9,479 bases of DNA from OAS926 sp035503715 (GCA_035503715.1 DATJTE010000157.1:1-9479); one strand, 5' to 3'. Shown: positions 1 to 6,724, numbered from the stretch's first letter. The notes: generated from the sequence alone by a model not told the origin. Numbers and translations: made by a program.

Positions 1-623
1 AGATCACCAAGGCTCGCGGCCGGGAAACCTTCATCACCACCGAGGTCGGCCAGCACCAGATGTGGGCCGCGCAGCATTTTCATTTCGATAAGCCGAACCG
101 CTGGATGACCTCGGGCGGTCTGGGGACGATGGGCTACGGCCTGCCGGCCGCGCTCGGCGTGCAGATCGCGCATCCGGATGCGCTCGTGATCGATATCGCC
201 GGCGACGCCTCGGTGCAGATGACGATGCAGGAAATGAGCTGCGCGGTGCAGTACAATGCGCCGATCAAGATCTTCATCCTGAACAACCAGTACATGGGCA
301 TGGTGCGGCAGTGGCAGCAACTCCTGCACGGCAACCGCCTGTCGCATTCCTACACAGAGGCGATGCCGGACTTCGTCAAGCTCGCGGAGGCGTATGGCGG
401 CCACGGCATTCGCTGCGAGAAGCCGGGCGACCTCGACGCGGCGATCAAGGAGATGATCGACGTGAAGAAGCCGGTGCTGTTCGACTGCCGCGTCGCCAAC
501 CTCGCCAATTGCTTCCCGATGATCCCGTCCGGCAAGGCGCATAACGAAATGCTTCTGCCCGACGAGGCGACCGACGAAGCGGTGGCGAACGCCATCGACG
601 CGAAGGGCAGGGAGCTCGTTTGA
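1..623 (+). CDS. ilvI: Acetolactate synthase large subunit, C-terminal part (5' end outside window)
   Basis: This is the catalytic subunit of acetolactate (acetohydroxyacid) synthase, the thiamine-diphosphate enzyme that condenses pyruvate with pyruvate or 2-oxobutyrate in cytoplasmic valine, leucine and isoleucine synthesis. The reading frame is open from base 3, so only about the last 206 residues are present. It reads TEVGQHQMWAAQHF at the left edge. The ThDP/Mg-binding motif follows: GDAS at 201-212 and the closing NN pair at 282-287. MVRQWQ comes next, and its Trp (312-314) corresponds to the conserved residue lining the herbicide-binding channel in this family. The C-terminus looks complete and ends at TGA 621-623. 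The small subunit follows 62 bases downstream on the same strand, which is the standard operon order. A stem-loop overlaps the stop codon. Family assignment is very secure; ilvI rather than ilvB is a naming choice. Confidence 0.97.
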   Translation, partial: ITKARGRETFITTEVGQHQMWAAQHFHFDKPNRWMTSGGLGTMGYGLPAALGVQIAHPDALVIDIAGDASVQMTMQEMSCAVQYNAPIKIFILNNQYMGMVRQWQQLLHGNRLSHSYTEAMPDFVKLAEAYGGHGIRCEKPGDLDAAIKEMIDVKKPVLFDCRVANLANCFPMIPSGKAHNEMLLPDEATDEAVANAIDAKGRELV

Positions 624-640
624 GCTCCCGCTTTTCTTTG
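610..640 (+). terminator. Stem-loop with T-rich tail over the ilvI stop codon
   Basis: GGGAGCTC (610-617) pairs perfectly with GAGCTCCC (622-629) around a four-base loop GTTT (618-621). The tail GCTTTTCTTTG (630-640) follows. The ilvI stop TGA (621-623) lies in the loop and right arm. The shape is that of a weak or partial intrinsic terminator. Because ilvH follows in the same orientation, it could instead set the ratio of the two subunits by partial termination or by protecting the upstream mRNA end. The structure is seen directly; its function is inferred. Confidence 0.55.
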
Positions 641-685
641 TAACGTCAGTATTTTAGAGCGCAGTACGAAGATCGAGATTCAGAT

Positions 686-1258
686 ATGAACGCCCAGCTT
701 CAACCGACCGGCTCCGCCTACTTCATCGCCAAGGAAACAGAGCTGCCCGAGACGCATACGCTCTCGGTTCTCGTCGACAACGAGCCGGGCGTGCTCGCCC
801 GCGTCATCGGCCTGTTCTCGGGGCGCGGCTACAATATCGAGAGCCTTACCGTCTCCGAGACCGAACACGAGAAACATCTGTCGCGCATCACCATCGTCAC
901 GCGCGGCACGCCGCATGTGATGGAACAGATCAAGCACCAACTCGAACGCATCGTCCCGGTGCACCGTGTCGTCGACCTGTCGGTGAGGGCGCGTGAACTC
1001 GGTCAGGAACGGCCGCTGGAGCGCGAGCTGGCACTGGTGAAGGTTGCCGGTACTGGCGACAACCGGGTCGAGGCGCTGCGGCTGGCTGACGCTTTCCGCG
1101 CCAGTGTGATCGATGCAAACACGGAACACTTCATCTTCGAGATCACCGGACGGGTCTCGAAGATCGAGCAGTTCATCGCCATCATGAAGCCGCTCGGTCT
1201 GATGGAAGTGTGCCGCACCGGCATCGCCGCCATGAACCGCGGCCCGCAGGGCATGTAG
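686..1258 (+). CDS. ilvH: Acetolactate synthase small (regulatory) subunit
   Basis: A 190-residue regulatory subunit of acetolactate synthase. It activates the large subunit and, in this family, confers feedback inhibition by valine. An N-terminal ACT domain spans roughly residues 24-98 and contains NEPGVLARV (32-40) and RGYNIESL (47-54). Asn32, Gly35 and Asn50 line up with the valine-site residues Asn11, Gly14 and Asn29 of E. coli IlvH. A C-terminal small-subunit domain follows at about 108-184, with AGTGDNRVEALRLADAFRASVID near its start. The length is closer to full-length IlvH (about 160) than to the short IlvN; many annotations would call it ilvN. The roughly 20-residue N-terminal extension before the ACT domain is compatible with alphaproteobacterial homologues. 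The start ATG at 686 has only a weak GA-rich stretch upstream, so translation may lean on upstream ilvI. No terminator is visible between its stop and mazE. Confidence 0.97.
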   Translation: MNAQLQPTGSAYFIAKETELPETHTLSVLVDNEPGVLARVIGLFSGRGYNIESLTVSETEHEKHLSRITIVTRGTPHVMEQIKHQLERIVPVHRVVDLSVRARELGQERPLERELALVKVAGTGDNRVEALRLADAFRASVIDANTEHFIFEITGRVSKIEQFIAIMKPLGLMEVCRTGIAAMNRGPQGM

Positions 1259-1260
1259 CC

Positions 1261-1301
1261 TTGTAAATCAGGGCATCATGATGTATATACGCCGGATATA
1301 C
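1261..1301 (+). promoter_or_regulatory. mazEF promoter with overlapping palindromic operator
   Basis: A -35-like TTGTAA (1261-1266) and a -10-like TATATA (1284-1289) are separated by 17 bases, each matching four of six consensus positions. An inverted repeat GTATAT (1283-1288) with ATATAC (1296-1301), spaced by seven bases, covers the -10 box and the expected transcription start. MazE-type antitoxins normally repress their own operon by binding a palindrome in this position, so this is the likely autoregulatory operator. The sequence features are direct; promoter activity is inferred. The promoter begins three bases after the ilvH stop codon. Confidence 0.5.
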
Positions 1302-1314
1302 GGCGAGCCGCGTC

Positions 1315-1623
1315 ATGACCAACATTCCGATCGCAAAGTGGGGCAACAGTTCCGCTATCCGCCTGCCCAAGGCGGTGATGGAGGAGCTCGGGCTGAAGCC
1401 AGGCGGCAGCGTCAACCTGACTGTCGAGAACGGCAAGGCGGTGCTCGAGCCCGTGCGGCCCAAGAAGATCACGCTCGAGTGGATTGTTTCCGAGATGAAG
1501 CGGCTCGGCCCTGAGAACCAGCCAGAGCTGGTCGATTGGGGGCCAGATCGCGGTGACGAAATAATCGATGACGAATATTCGCGCGGCGAGATTACGCTTG
1601 ATGATCTCCTTAAACGCCGGTGA
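1315..1623 (+). CDS. mazE: MazE-like antitoxin (AbrB/SpoVT fold)
   Basis: A 102-residue antitoxin of a type II toxin-antitoxin pair. Residues 1-50 form the swapped-hairpin AbrB/MazE DNA-binding domain: IAKWGNSSAIRLPKAVMEELGLKPGG is the diagnostic opening, followed by VNLTVENGKAVLEP. The acidic C-terminal half (about 60-102, with DWGPDRGDEIIDDEYSRGEITLDDLL) is the expected flexible segment that binds and neutralises the toxin. The start at 1315 places this motif at the N-terminus as in MazE. Upstream ATGs at 1278 and 1281 lie in a different frame or inside the operator. A weak purine stretch GGCGAG (1302-1307) could be the ribosome binding site. The 3' end overlaps mazF by 23 bases, indicating translational coupling. 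At 102 residues it is somewhat longer than E. coli MazE (82), mainly in the C-terminal half. Confidence 0.93.
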   Translation: MTNIPIAKWGNSSAIRLPKAVMEELGLKPGGSVNLTVENGKAVLEPVRPKKITLEWIVSEMKRLGPENQPELVDWGPDRGDEIIDDEYSRGEITLDDLLKRR

Positions 1624-1939
1624 CATCGTCTGGGTCGATTTCGATCCAGTCAAAGGAACCGAACAGAGTGGTGTCCGTCCCGCGATCATCTTGTCCTCAT
1701 CGGAGTTTCACAAAGCCGGTCTTACCGCGATTGTCTGTCCGATCACTCGAAACCGATCGCCATGGCCAACCAAGGTGTTCCTGCCAGACGGCATGAAAAC
1801 CCAAGGTTGCGTGATCGCCGAGCAAATCCGCACTGTGTACAGGTTAGATCGCGGCTTCCGATTCATCGAGCGCGCACCGGACACCGTCCTGGCCGATGTA
1901 AGGACCGTGGTTGCGGAGCTCCTAGGCATCTCTTCATAA
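1601..1939 (+). CDS. mazF: MazF-like endoribonuclease toxin
   Basis: A 112-residue toxin of the MazF/PemK family, a ribosome-independent, sequence-specific mRNA interferase that stops growth when its antitoxin is lost. It opens with the family hallmark GDIVWVDFDPVKGTEQSGVRPAIILS. Arg26 (GVRPA) and Thr49 (CPITRN) have the same 23-residue spacing as the catalytic Arg25 and Thr48 of Bacillus subtilis MazF. The C-terminal EQIRTVYRLDRGF block is also typical. I chose ATG 1601 over 1568 because it puts the conserved block at residues 4-17, gives the usual family length, and has a GGCGAG stretch (1585-1590) upstream. The upstream start would add 11 poorly conserved residues. It overlaps mazE by 23 bases in another frame. 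The catalytic residues are intact, so the toxin is probably active. The cleavage sequence cannot be read from the protein. Confidence 0.95.
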   Translation: MISLNAGDIVWVDFDPVKGTEQSGVRPAIILSSSEFHKAGLTAIVCPITRNRSPWPTKVFLPDGMKTQGCVIAEQIRTVYRLDRGFRFIERAPDTVLADVRTVVAELLGISS

Positions 1940-1959
1940 ACACCTCTTCAAACTTGCCA

Positions 1960-2015
1960 TTGAGACAAGATTTTCGCTCGACTGTATCGATTTAGGTCAA
2001 TAATATTGACCTAAA
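1960..2015 (+). promoter_or_regulatory. Putative exporter promoter with perfect 12-bp-arm palindromic operator
   Basis: TTTAGGTCAATA (1991-2002) and its exact reverse complement TATTGACCTAAA (2004-2015) flank a single central A, making a 25-bp palindrome just upstream of the exporter gene. A -35-like TTGAGA (1960-1965, five of six) is followed after 17 bases by a weak -10-like TGTATC (1983-1988). That would put the palindrome over the transcription start, a typical repressor site. AT-rich dyads of this kind are usual for dimeric helix-turn-helix regulators. I cannot name the regulator, and none is encoded next to the exporter. The palindrome is certain; the promoter assignment is tentative. 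Confidence 0.6.
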
Positions 2016-2022
2016 TGCTGTC

Positions 2023-2027
2023 GGAGG
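2023..2027 (+). promoter_or_regulatory. Ribosome binding site fixing the exporter start
   Basis: GGAGG lies five bases before ATG 2033. An earlier in-frame ATG at 2015 is inside the palindrome and has no such site, so translation should begin at 2033. Confidence 0.75.
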
Positions 2028-2032
2028 CGGCT

Positions 2033-2629
2033 ATGTCCATCGACCTTTTCCTTGCGCTGCTGGTCTTTGCCTTCGTGACCTCGATCACGCCCGGACCGAA
2101 CAATTTCATGCTGCTGGCGTCAGGCGTAAACTTCGGTTTCGTGCGGACGATCCCGCATATGCTGGGTATCGGCGCCGGTTTCCTGTCGCTGCTGCTGGCC
2201 GTCGGGTTCGGGCTAGGCGCTGTGCTGACAGCCTATCCGATGGTCGATCTCGGGCTGAAGATCGCGGGTGCAGCCTATATGCTCTATCTCGCGTGGCGGA
2301 TCGCCATGTCCCGCTCGCTTGGCGAGAAGAAGGGCGAGAACGTGCGGCCGATGACGTTTCTCGAAGCCGCGGCGTTCCAGTGGGTCAATCCGAAAGCGTG
2401 GGCGATGGCGGCGACCGCGATGGCCGCCTACACGAGCCCGGAAGCACCATTCCTGTCGGTCGTTATCATTTCGGTTGCGTTTGCCATCGTGAACCTGCCG
2501 AGTGTCTCCACATGGGCTGGTTTTGGCGTGGCGCTGAGGCAATTCCTGTCCGATCCGACGCGCCTCAAATGGTTCAACATCGCCATGGGCGCATTACTCG
2601 CCCTGACGATCTGGCCGATGCTGCGCTAG
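2033..2629 (+). CDS. LysE/RhtB-family amino acid exporter
   Basis: A 198-residue inner-membrane protein of the LysE/RhtB superfamily, which exports amino acids or related small metabolites using the proton gradient. The family motif TPGPNN is at residues 19-24, followed by FMLLASGVNFGFVRTIPHMLGI. The second family landmark FQWVNPKAW is at about 115-123. Hydrophobic segments appear at roughly 5-27, 42-66, 71-91, 110-130, 145-165 and 178-196, consistent with five or six membrane helices. Length is normal. The start at 2033 is set by GGAGG at 2023-2027. Its substrate cannot be told from sequence. The nearby branched-chain synthesis genes make an amino acid plausible, but the mazEF unit lies between and the exporter has its own control region. 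Its TAG stop is immediately followed by the stop of the convergent cellulase gene, leaving no room for a separate terminator. Confidence 0.95.
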   Translation: MSIDLFLALLVFAFVTSITPGPNNFMLLASGVNFGFVRTIPHMLGIGAGFLSLLLAVGFGLGAVLTAYPMVDLGLKIAGAAYMLYLAWRIAMSRSLGEKKGENVRPMTFLEAAAFQWVNPKAWAMAATAMAAYTSPEAPFLSVVIISVAFAIVNLPSVSTWAGFGVALRQFLSDPTRLKWFNIAMGALLALTIWPMLR

Positions 2630-4900
2630 CTACTTCTGCTCGACGATGAATGCCGCGAGCTGCGATAGCGCGGCGTTCCAGTTGATCGTGATCTCGTTTG
2701 TCGACCAGCTCTCGATCTCGTCCACGTAACAGAATTGCGGCGCGCAGCCGGTCAACAGACGCTGCGCAACCGGATCCTGGATCGACGAGTTCGGCCCGCC
2801 TGCCAGCGACCCTTTCGGCGGGTTCGGCAGGTCGGGATTGACCTGGTTGGCGAACCAGCGCGAATGCTGGTTCTTCGAATATCTCTCGCCGTACCCGGTG
2901 ACGTAGGAGAGGTTCAGCGCGTTGCGGCCGAAGAGGTAGTCGATGCCTTCAAGCACTGCGTCGCGATATTTCTTGTCGCCGGTGAAATCGTAGGCGCGCG
3001 AAACCACGATGGCATTCTGCGCGATCAGATGGTTCGAGCCCCAGCCATACATATTGTCCGCCGGCGCGTAGATCTGGCCGAATGCCTGCGTGCCTTGCAT
3101 CTGAATATAGCGGTCGGCGGCTTCGACGATCGATTTGGCGGCGGCGGCGCGGTCGACCTCGGGAAGCTTGCTCGGCACGGTCGCAAGCGTCATTCGGCCA
3201 AGCGCTGCGACATGCGCCCAGTCAAAGCCGTCGGGCCCGAAAATGTTGCCTGTCGCGTGCTGCGACGCTTTTACGTCGGCGAGGTAGTTGTCGTTGCCGG
3301 TTGTGACGAAGAGCTCGGCCGCAGCCCAGTAGAACTCGTCGGAGACGTCGTCGTCGTTGTAAGGACCGCCACCCGACATTCCGTCCTCGGCGGTGGCATA
3401 GATGTCCGGGTGCGCCTTCGCCGCGGCGTAGGCCTTCTCCGAAGCTGCCAGGAGTTTCGCGGCAAACTCCGCGTCGTGGGGCTGGAAGAGCCGCGCGCCC
3501 TGCGCAGCGGCAGCGGCAAGATTCAGAGCAGCGGCGGTGGACGGGCGGTGCAGTTCGCGCTTCTTGTCGTCGAGATGCGGCATGAGCGGAATGCCGGTCC
3601 ACTCATTGTCATGGATCTTGTGATGGACCAGGCCGGCGAGCGGCTGGCCGTCGGGCACCATCATCTTCAACATGAACTCCAGCTCCCATTGTGCCTCGTC
3701 CAGCACGTCGGGAACGACATTGCCCTGTTCGGGCACCGGCAGCGCGCCATCGGCGAAGGTCTTCTTGTTGGCGCCGGCGATGTGCAGCGAGCGTTCGTAG
3801 GCGCTCATCAGTTGCGCGACCGAGATGCCGCCGTTGACGACATATTTGCCGTGGTCGCCGGCATCGTACCAGCCGCCGGTGACGTCCAGCGTGTAGTCGC
3901 AGGTCCAGGGTTCGCCGTAGGCTTTCTGTGAACTTTCAGGCTCCTGGCAAGGCACGTCGACGTCACCTTGATTGGTCTCGCCGTCTTTCGGCGAGCTGAT
4001 GTGTCCGGCTGGACGTTCATATGCCTCTCCGGCGATCACGCCGTCGATGTCGATGCCGGAGCGGACGGGATAAAAATAGCTCATCGCATCGCGTGCGAGG
4101 TCGGCATAGATGTCGGGGCCGATCGCGAACGGGTAACTCTTGTCGCCATCGGCTTCGAGCGTGAAGCCGTCGCCCTCGGCGTCGACCGTGGAAAAATCGA
4201 TCACGTGAACATTGAGGCCAGAGGACGTGTCCGTGCCGCGCGGCTGGCTTTCTCCTGACATGATCTCGTTGCCGGCAGGATCGAGGAAACGCCAGGGCAG
4301 GGGGGCCGTGCTCTCGGTGACGAGCGTGGCGCGCCTCGGCGCGTCAGGCAGGTAGCCCACCTGGTTGACCCGCACGCGCGGTCCGGTGGCGGGCTTGTAG
4401 GCGTCGACGTCTGCTCCGCCCTGGAGCGACACGCGCTCGAAGCAGACAGTCCATGGTTTGGCCTGGCCGCCGACCTGCAGCACGATCTGCGCGTCGTCTA
4501 TCGTGACAGGTGAGGTGAAGCCTACCTGATGTTCGGATGCATCAGGTGTGACGGCCGGCGTCAGGCTCACGTAAAAATCGTAAGGATCGCGCGGCATCTG
4601 AACCAGCGCGCGGATCGGACCTTTCGGTTCGCCCGAGGCGGTGAAGGAGAGGCTGTAGCTTTGCCCCTGAACCAGCTTGATGTCGTTCTGGCCAATGATG
4701 GCGTCCCACGGCACGTTGGTGCCGCCCGGGATCTTGGCGCAGAGCTTGCCGCTCTCGACGGTCGGCGCAAGATTGGGTGTCGCCCACCAGGGATCGAGAC
4801 CGGCGTCGAACTCCGTATTCACGGCGAGTTCGGCAGCGCTCGCGCCGCCAATGGACAGAAACGAGACGATCAATGCTGCAGGAAATGTCGGACGGGCCAT
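2630..4900 (-). CDS. Secreted glycoside hydrolase family 9 cellulase with CBM4/9-like and Ig-like modules
   Basis: A 756-residue exported beta-glucanase, predicted to hydrolyse cellulose or related beta-1,4-glucans by inversion. A Sec signal peptide covers about residues 1-22 (MARPTFPAALIVSFLSIGGASA). A carbohydrate-binding module of CBM4/9 type covers about 26-161 (NTEFDAGLDPWW near its start, VCFERVSLQ near its end). An Ig-like CelD_N domain follows at about 174-262 (VRVNQVGYLPDAPRRATLV). The GH9 (alpha/alpha)6 domain occupies about 266-752. Catalytic features are intact: GGWYDAGDHG with Asp346 and Asp349, the signature-1 region ending QHSR (His679, with Gln at a position usually hydrophobic or Pro), and YVDEIESWSTNEITINWNA, a full match to GH9 signature 2 with acid Glu736. 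ATG 4900 is preferred over 4912 because GGAGGA lies between them. It is divergent from the acyltransferase and convergent with the exporter. Exact specificity is unknown. Confidence 0.97.
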   Translation of the reverse strand: MARPTFPAALIVSFLSIGGASAAELAVNTEFDAGLDPWWATPNLAPTVESGKLCAKIPGGTNVPWDAIIGQNDIKLVQGQSYSLSFTASGEPKGPIRALVQMPRDPYDFYVSLTPAVTPDASEHQVGFTSPVTIDDAQIVLQVGGQAKPWTVCFERVSLQGGADVDAYKPATGPRVRVNQVGYLPDAPRRATLVTESTAPLPWRFLDPAGNEIMSGESQPRGTDTSSGLNVHVIDFSTVDAEGDGFTLEADGDKSYPFAIGPDIYADLARDAMSYFYPVRSGIDIDGVIAGEAYERPAGHISSPKDGETNQGDVDVPCQEPESSQKAYGEPWTCDYTLDVTGGWYDAGDHGKYVVNGGISVAQLMSAYERSLHIAGANKKTFADGALPVPEQGNVVPDVLDEAQWELEFMLKMMVPDGQPLAGLVHHKIHDNEWTGIPLMPHLDDKKRELHRPSTAAALNLAAAAAQGARLFQPHDAEFAAKLLAASEKAYAAAKAHPDIYATAEDGMSGGGPYNDDDVSDEFYWAAAELFVTTGNDNYLADVKASQHATGNIFGPDGFDWAHVAALGRMTLATVPSKLPEVDRAAAAKSIVEAADRYIQMQGTQAFGQIYAPADNMYGWGSNHLIAQNAIVVSRAYDFTGDKKYRDAVLEGIDYLFGRNALNLSYVTGYGERYSKNQHSRWFANQVNPDLPNPPKGSLAGGPNSSIQDPVAQRLLTGCAPQFCYVDEIESWSTNEITINWNAALSQLAAFIVEQK

Positions 4901-5036
4901 GATTTCCTCCATCGCCGCCGCTTTCCAGCAAAGCCCGGACTGCGGGTCAATGCAAATGGTCGCGAGCGGTTAATTCTGGACCACAATCGAGACCGCCAGA
5001 CTATCGTGAAGACGCGCCGGATGGCACAAAGCGGCG
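4901..5036. other. Divergent intergenic region between cellulase and acyltransferase genes
   Basis: This 136-base gap must hold the promoters for both divergent genes, unless the acyltransferase is expressed from elsewhere. Apart from the cellulase ribosome binding site I find no convincing -35/-10 pair, palindrome or hairpin here. Confidence 0.5.
4905..4910 (-). promoter_or_regulatory. Ribosome binding site fixing the cellulase start
   Basis: On the minus strand GGAGGA (4910 down to 4905) sits four bases before ATG 4900. It lies within the codons that follow an earlier ATG at 4912, so it can serve only the later start, which also gives a cleaner signal peptide. Confidence 0.75.
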
Positions 5037-6258
5037 ATGATTGCCAATTCCAGCGATGACAGGCTGCTCGGCGCGGATTTTATGCGTGCCGCGGCATGCC
5101 TGGTCGTTCTGTTCCATCATCTGGCGCAAAGGCTCGATCAAGGCGAGATCGCAACGCCGCTCGAAATCTTCCGCATCTTCTCAAGCAACGGGACGTTCGG
5201 CGTCGCGATCTTCTTCGTGCTGAGCGGCTTTCTGCTCGCGCGACCGTTCTGGCGGGCGCTCGATGGCGGGAAACCCATGTCGTCGCTCAGAACCTATGCC
5301 GTACGTCGCGCGGCGCGCATCCTGCCAGGCTTCTGGCTGGCGCTGACGGTGACCTTTGTTGCGAGCTTTACGATCTTCAACTCGCGGCTGGATGGCGAGC
5401 TTTGGCTACGGTTTGTCGCCGGGTTCCTGCTTGTTGCCGACTGGCACTGGATCACCTTCTTTCCCGTCGACATCAACGGACCGCTTTGGTCGATCAGCTT
5501 CGAGGCGACGTCCTATGTGCTGCTGCCGGTCTGCTTTGCGCTGCTGTTCAGCGTCGGCGCGAGCGGCTGGTGGGCGCGCGCCATCTGGCTCGGCGTCATT
5601 GCCCTGATCCTTGCTGGGCATTGGCTGATCGCGAGTTTCGTGACGATCGACGAGGCGCGCCGCGGGTGGCATTTTGGATTGCCCGGCGGCGCCAATATCT
5701 GGATGCCGGAATATAATCCGCTGGCGTTCTTCGCGATGTTTGCTGTCGGCAGTTTTGCCGCAGGGTTTCAGGTGCGCTGGGCGAAACGCAGGGACTGATC
5801 TTCGATGCGCTCGCGCTCGCCGGGCTCGTGGCATGCGCCACCGTCTTCGTCACGCACGCGCATGTCGAAGACGCCAGCGCCTATGGCTGGCTCGCTATTC
5901 CCTATGATTTTCCATGGCTGGTGCTGTCGGTGGGGCTGGTGCTCGCCGCCGCACCATCGAGCCGTTATGTCGGCCGCATCCTCGACAATCGGGCGAGCCG
6001 ATACATCGCAAGCATCTCGTTCGGCATCTATGTCTGGCACTATCTGGCGATCGAGATCGTACGGAAATACGGGTCGCCAGACTTTGACATGTTTTCGGTG
6101 ACCGACCCGGCGATGTTCGTCGCGACGTCCGCCGCGATCACCGCACTCACGGTCCTCGTCGCGCACCTCAGTTTTTACTTCATGGAGCGGCCGATCATTC
6201 TGCGGGCGCGGGGACGGGAGAGTACAGGGCTGCAACGCTGTCGCCGGCGGCCGGCTGA
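5037..6258 (+). pseudogene. Membrane acyltransferase 3 (OafA-like), frameshifted near 5791
   Basis: An integral-membrane acyltransferase of family 3 (OafA/YrhL type), which transfers acetyl or other acyl groups to surface sugars or similar acceptors. The first segment (5037-5798) holds Arg17-X10-His28 in RAAACLVVLFHH, the Arg91-Ala-Ala-Arg94 motif, and NGPLWSISFEATSYVLLP, all typical of the family. It then stops prematurely after VRWAKRRD. The missing C-terminal helices continue in another frame from about 5792 (GLIFDALALAGL, then RYIASISFGIYVWHYLAIEIV and FYFMERPII). The break lies at a GGG run (5791-5793); one additional G would restore the frame. After MERP the second frame has no stop, whereas one more G in the run at 6210-6213 would give an ending at TGA 6256-6258, four bases short of the marR stop. 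Restored length would be about 406 residues, normal for the family. This could be a decayed gene or sequencing errors. The end coordinate is inferred. Confidence 0.82.
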
Positions 6259-6262
6259 AGCG

Positions 6263-6724
6263 TCAGGCAGACTGGTCCGCGAGATTGTCCCGCGTTTCGA
6301 GTTCCAGCATGCGCTGCACGATCCGCGTCACCAGATCGAGATAGAGCGCGCGCTCTTTTTCGCTGAGGACCGCGAGAACCTCTGTGTTGTTGGCCATGAC
6401 GGCGCTCGTCACGCCTTCAACAGCCTTGCGCGCCTGCGGCTTCAGCGAAAACAGCGTGCTGCGCTTGTCGGCCGGAACTGGCTTGCGAACGATCAGCCCG
6501 TCGCGTTCCATCCTGGACAGCGTCGCGGCCATTGTCGGTTGTTCGACCGCCGCGCGGCGGGTCAGTTCCTTCTGGGACAGTGCGCTGCCGTCGGCCAGCG
6601 CGAAGAAGACAGGCAGGTAGGCGGGGGAGAGGCCGAGCGGTTTCAGCGAGCGCTCGATGCGGCGCGCAAACAGCCGTGCCGCCCAGTTCGTCATGTAGCC
6701 TGCGGATTCTTCACGCTTGAGCAT
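6263..6724 (-). CDS. MarR/SlyA-family transcriptional regulator
   Basis: A 153-residue winged-helix dimeric DNA-binding protein of the MarR family. The N-terminal dimerisation helix GYMTNWAARLFARRIERSL is at about 9-27. The helix-turn-helix lies at about 49-78, with recognition helix EQPTMAATLSRMERDGLI. The wing contains PADKRS (84-89) with the conserved Asp-Arg pair, and a long C-terminal helix completes the dimer interface. There is no cysteine, so a thiol-switch (OhrR-type) mechanism is excluded; a small ligand is more likely. The start at 6724 retains the N-terminal helix typical of close relatives. No Shine-Dalgarno is visible and AT-rich operator DNA abuts the ATG, so the mRNA may have a very short leader. 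The alternative ATG at 6694 would cut into conserved sequence. It is divergent from cytochrome b561, and both promoters share tandem operators. Autorepression and control of the cytochrome are inferred. Confidence 0.94.
   Translation of the reverse strand: MLKREESAGYMTNWAARLFARRIERSLKPLGLSPAYLPVFFALADGSALSQKELTRRAAVEQPTMAATLSRMERDGLIVRKPVPADKRSTLFSLKPQARKAVEGVTSAVMANNTEVLAVLSEKERALYLDLVTRIVQRMLELETRDNLADQSA

Noticed and set aside
1568..1600. Longer mazF beginning at ATG 1568
   Set aside because: It adds 11 residues without family resemblance, while ATG 1601 gives the normal MazF length and N-terminal block.
1953..1975. CTTG...CAAG followed by ATTTT downstream of mazF as an intrinsic terminator
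   Set aside because: The stem is only four base pairs with a nine-base loop and a short T-run; too weak to support.
2735..3931. A 398-codon plus-strand open frame opposite the cellulase gene
   Set aside because: It is a shadow of the GH9 gene: low-complexity Arg/Val/Gly-rich translation with no recognisable domain, while the minus strand encodes intact GH9 signatures throughout.
4529..5059. A 176-codon plus-strand frame overlapping the cellulase 5' end and the acyltransferase start
   Set aside because: It is opposite the cellulase signal peptide and CBM coding sequence and has no recognisable family features.
5781..5800. Programmed -1 ribosomal frameshift in the acyltransferase
   Set aside because: No canonical slippery heptamer in the correct frame and no clear downstream stimulatory structure; a base loss in the G-run is simpler.
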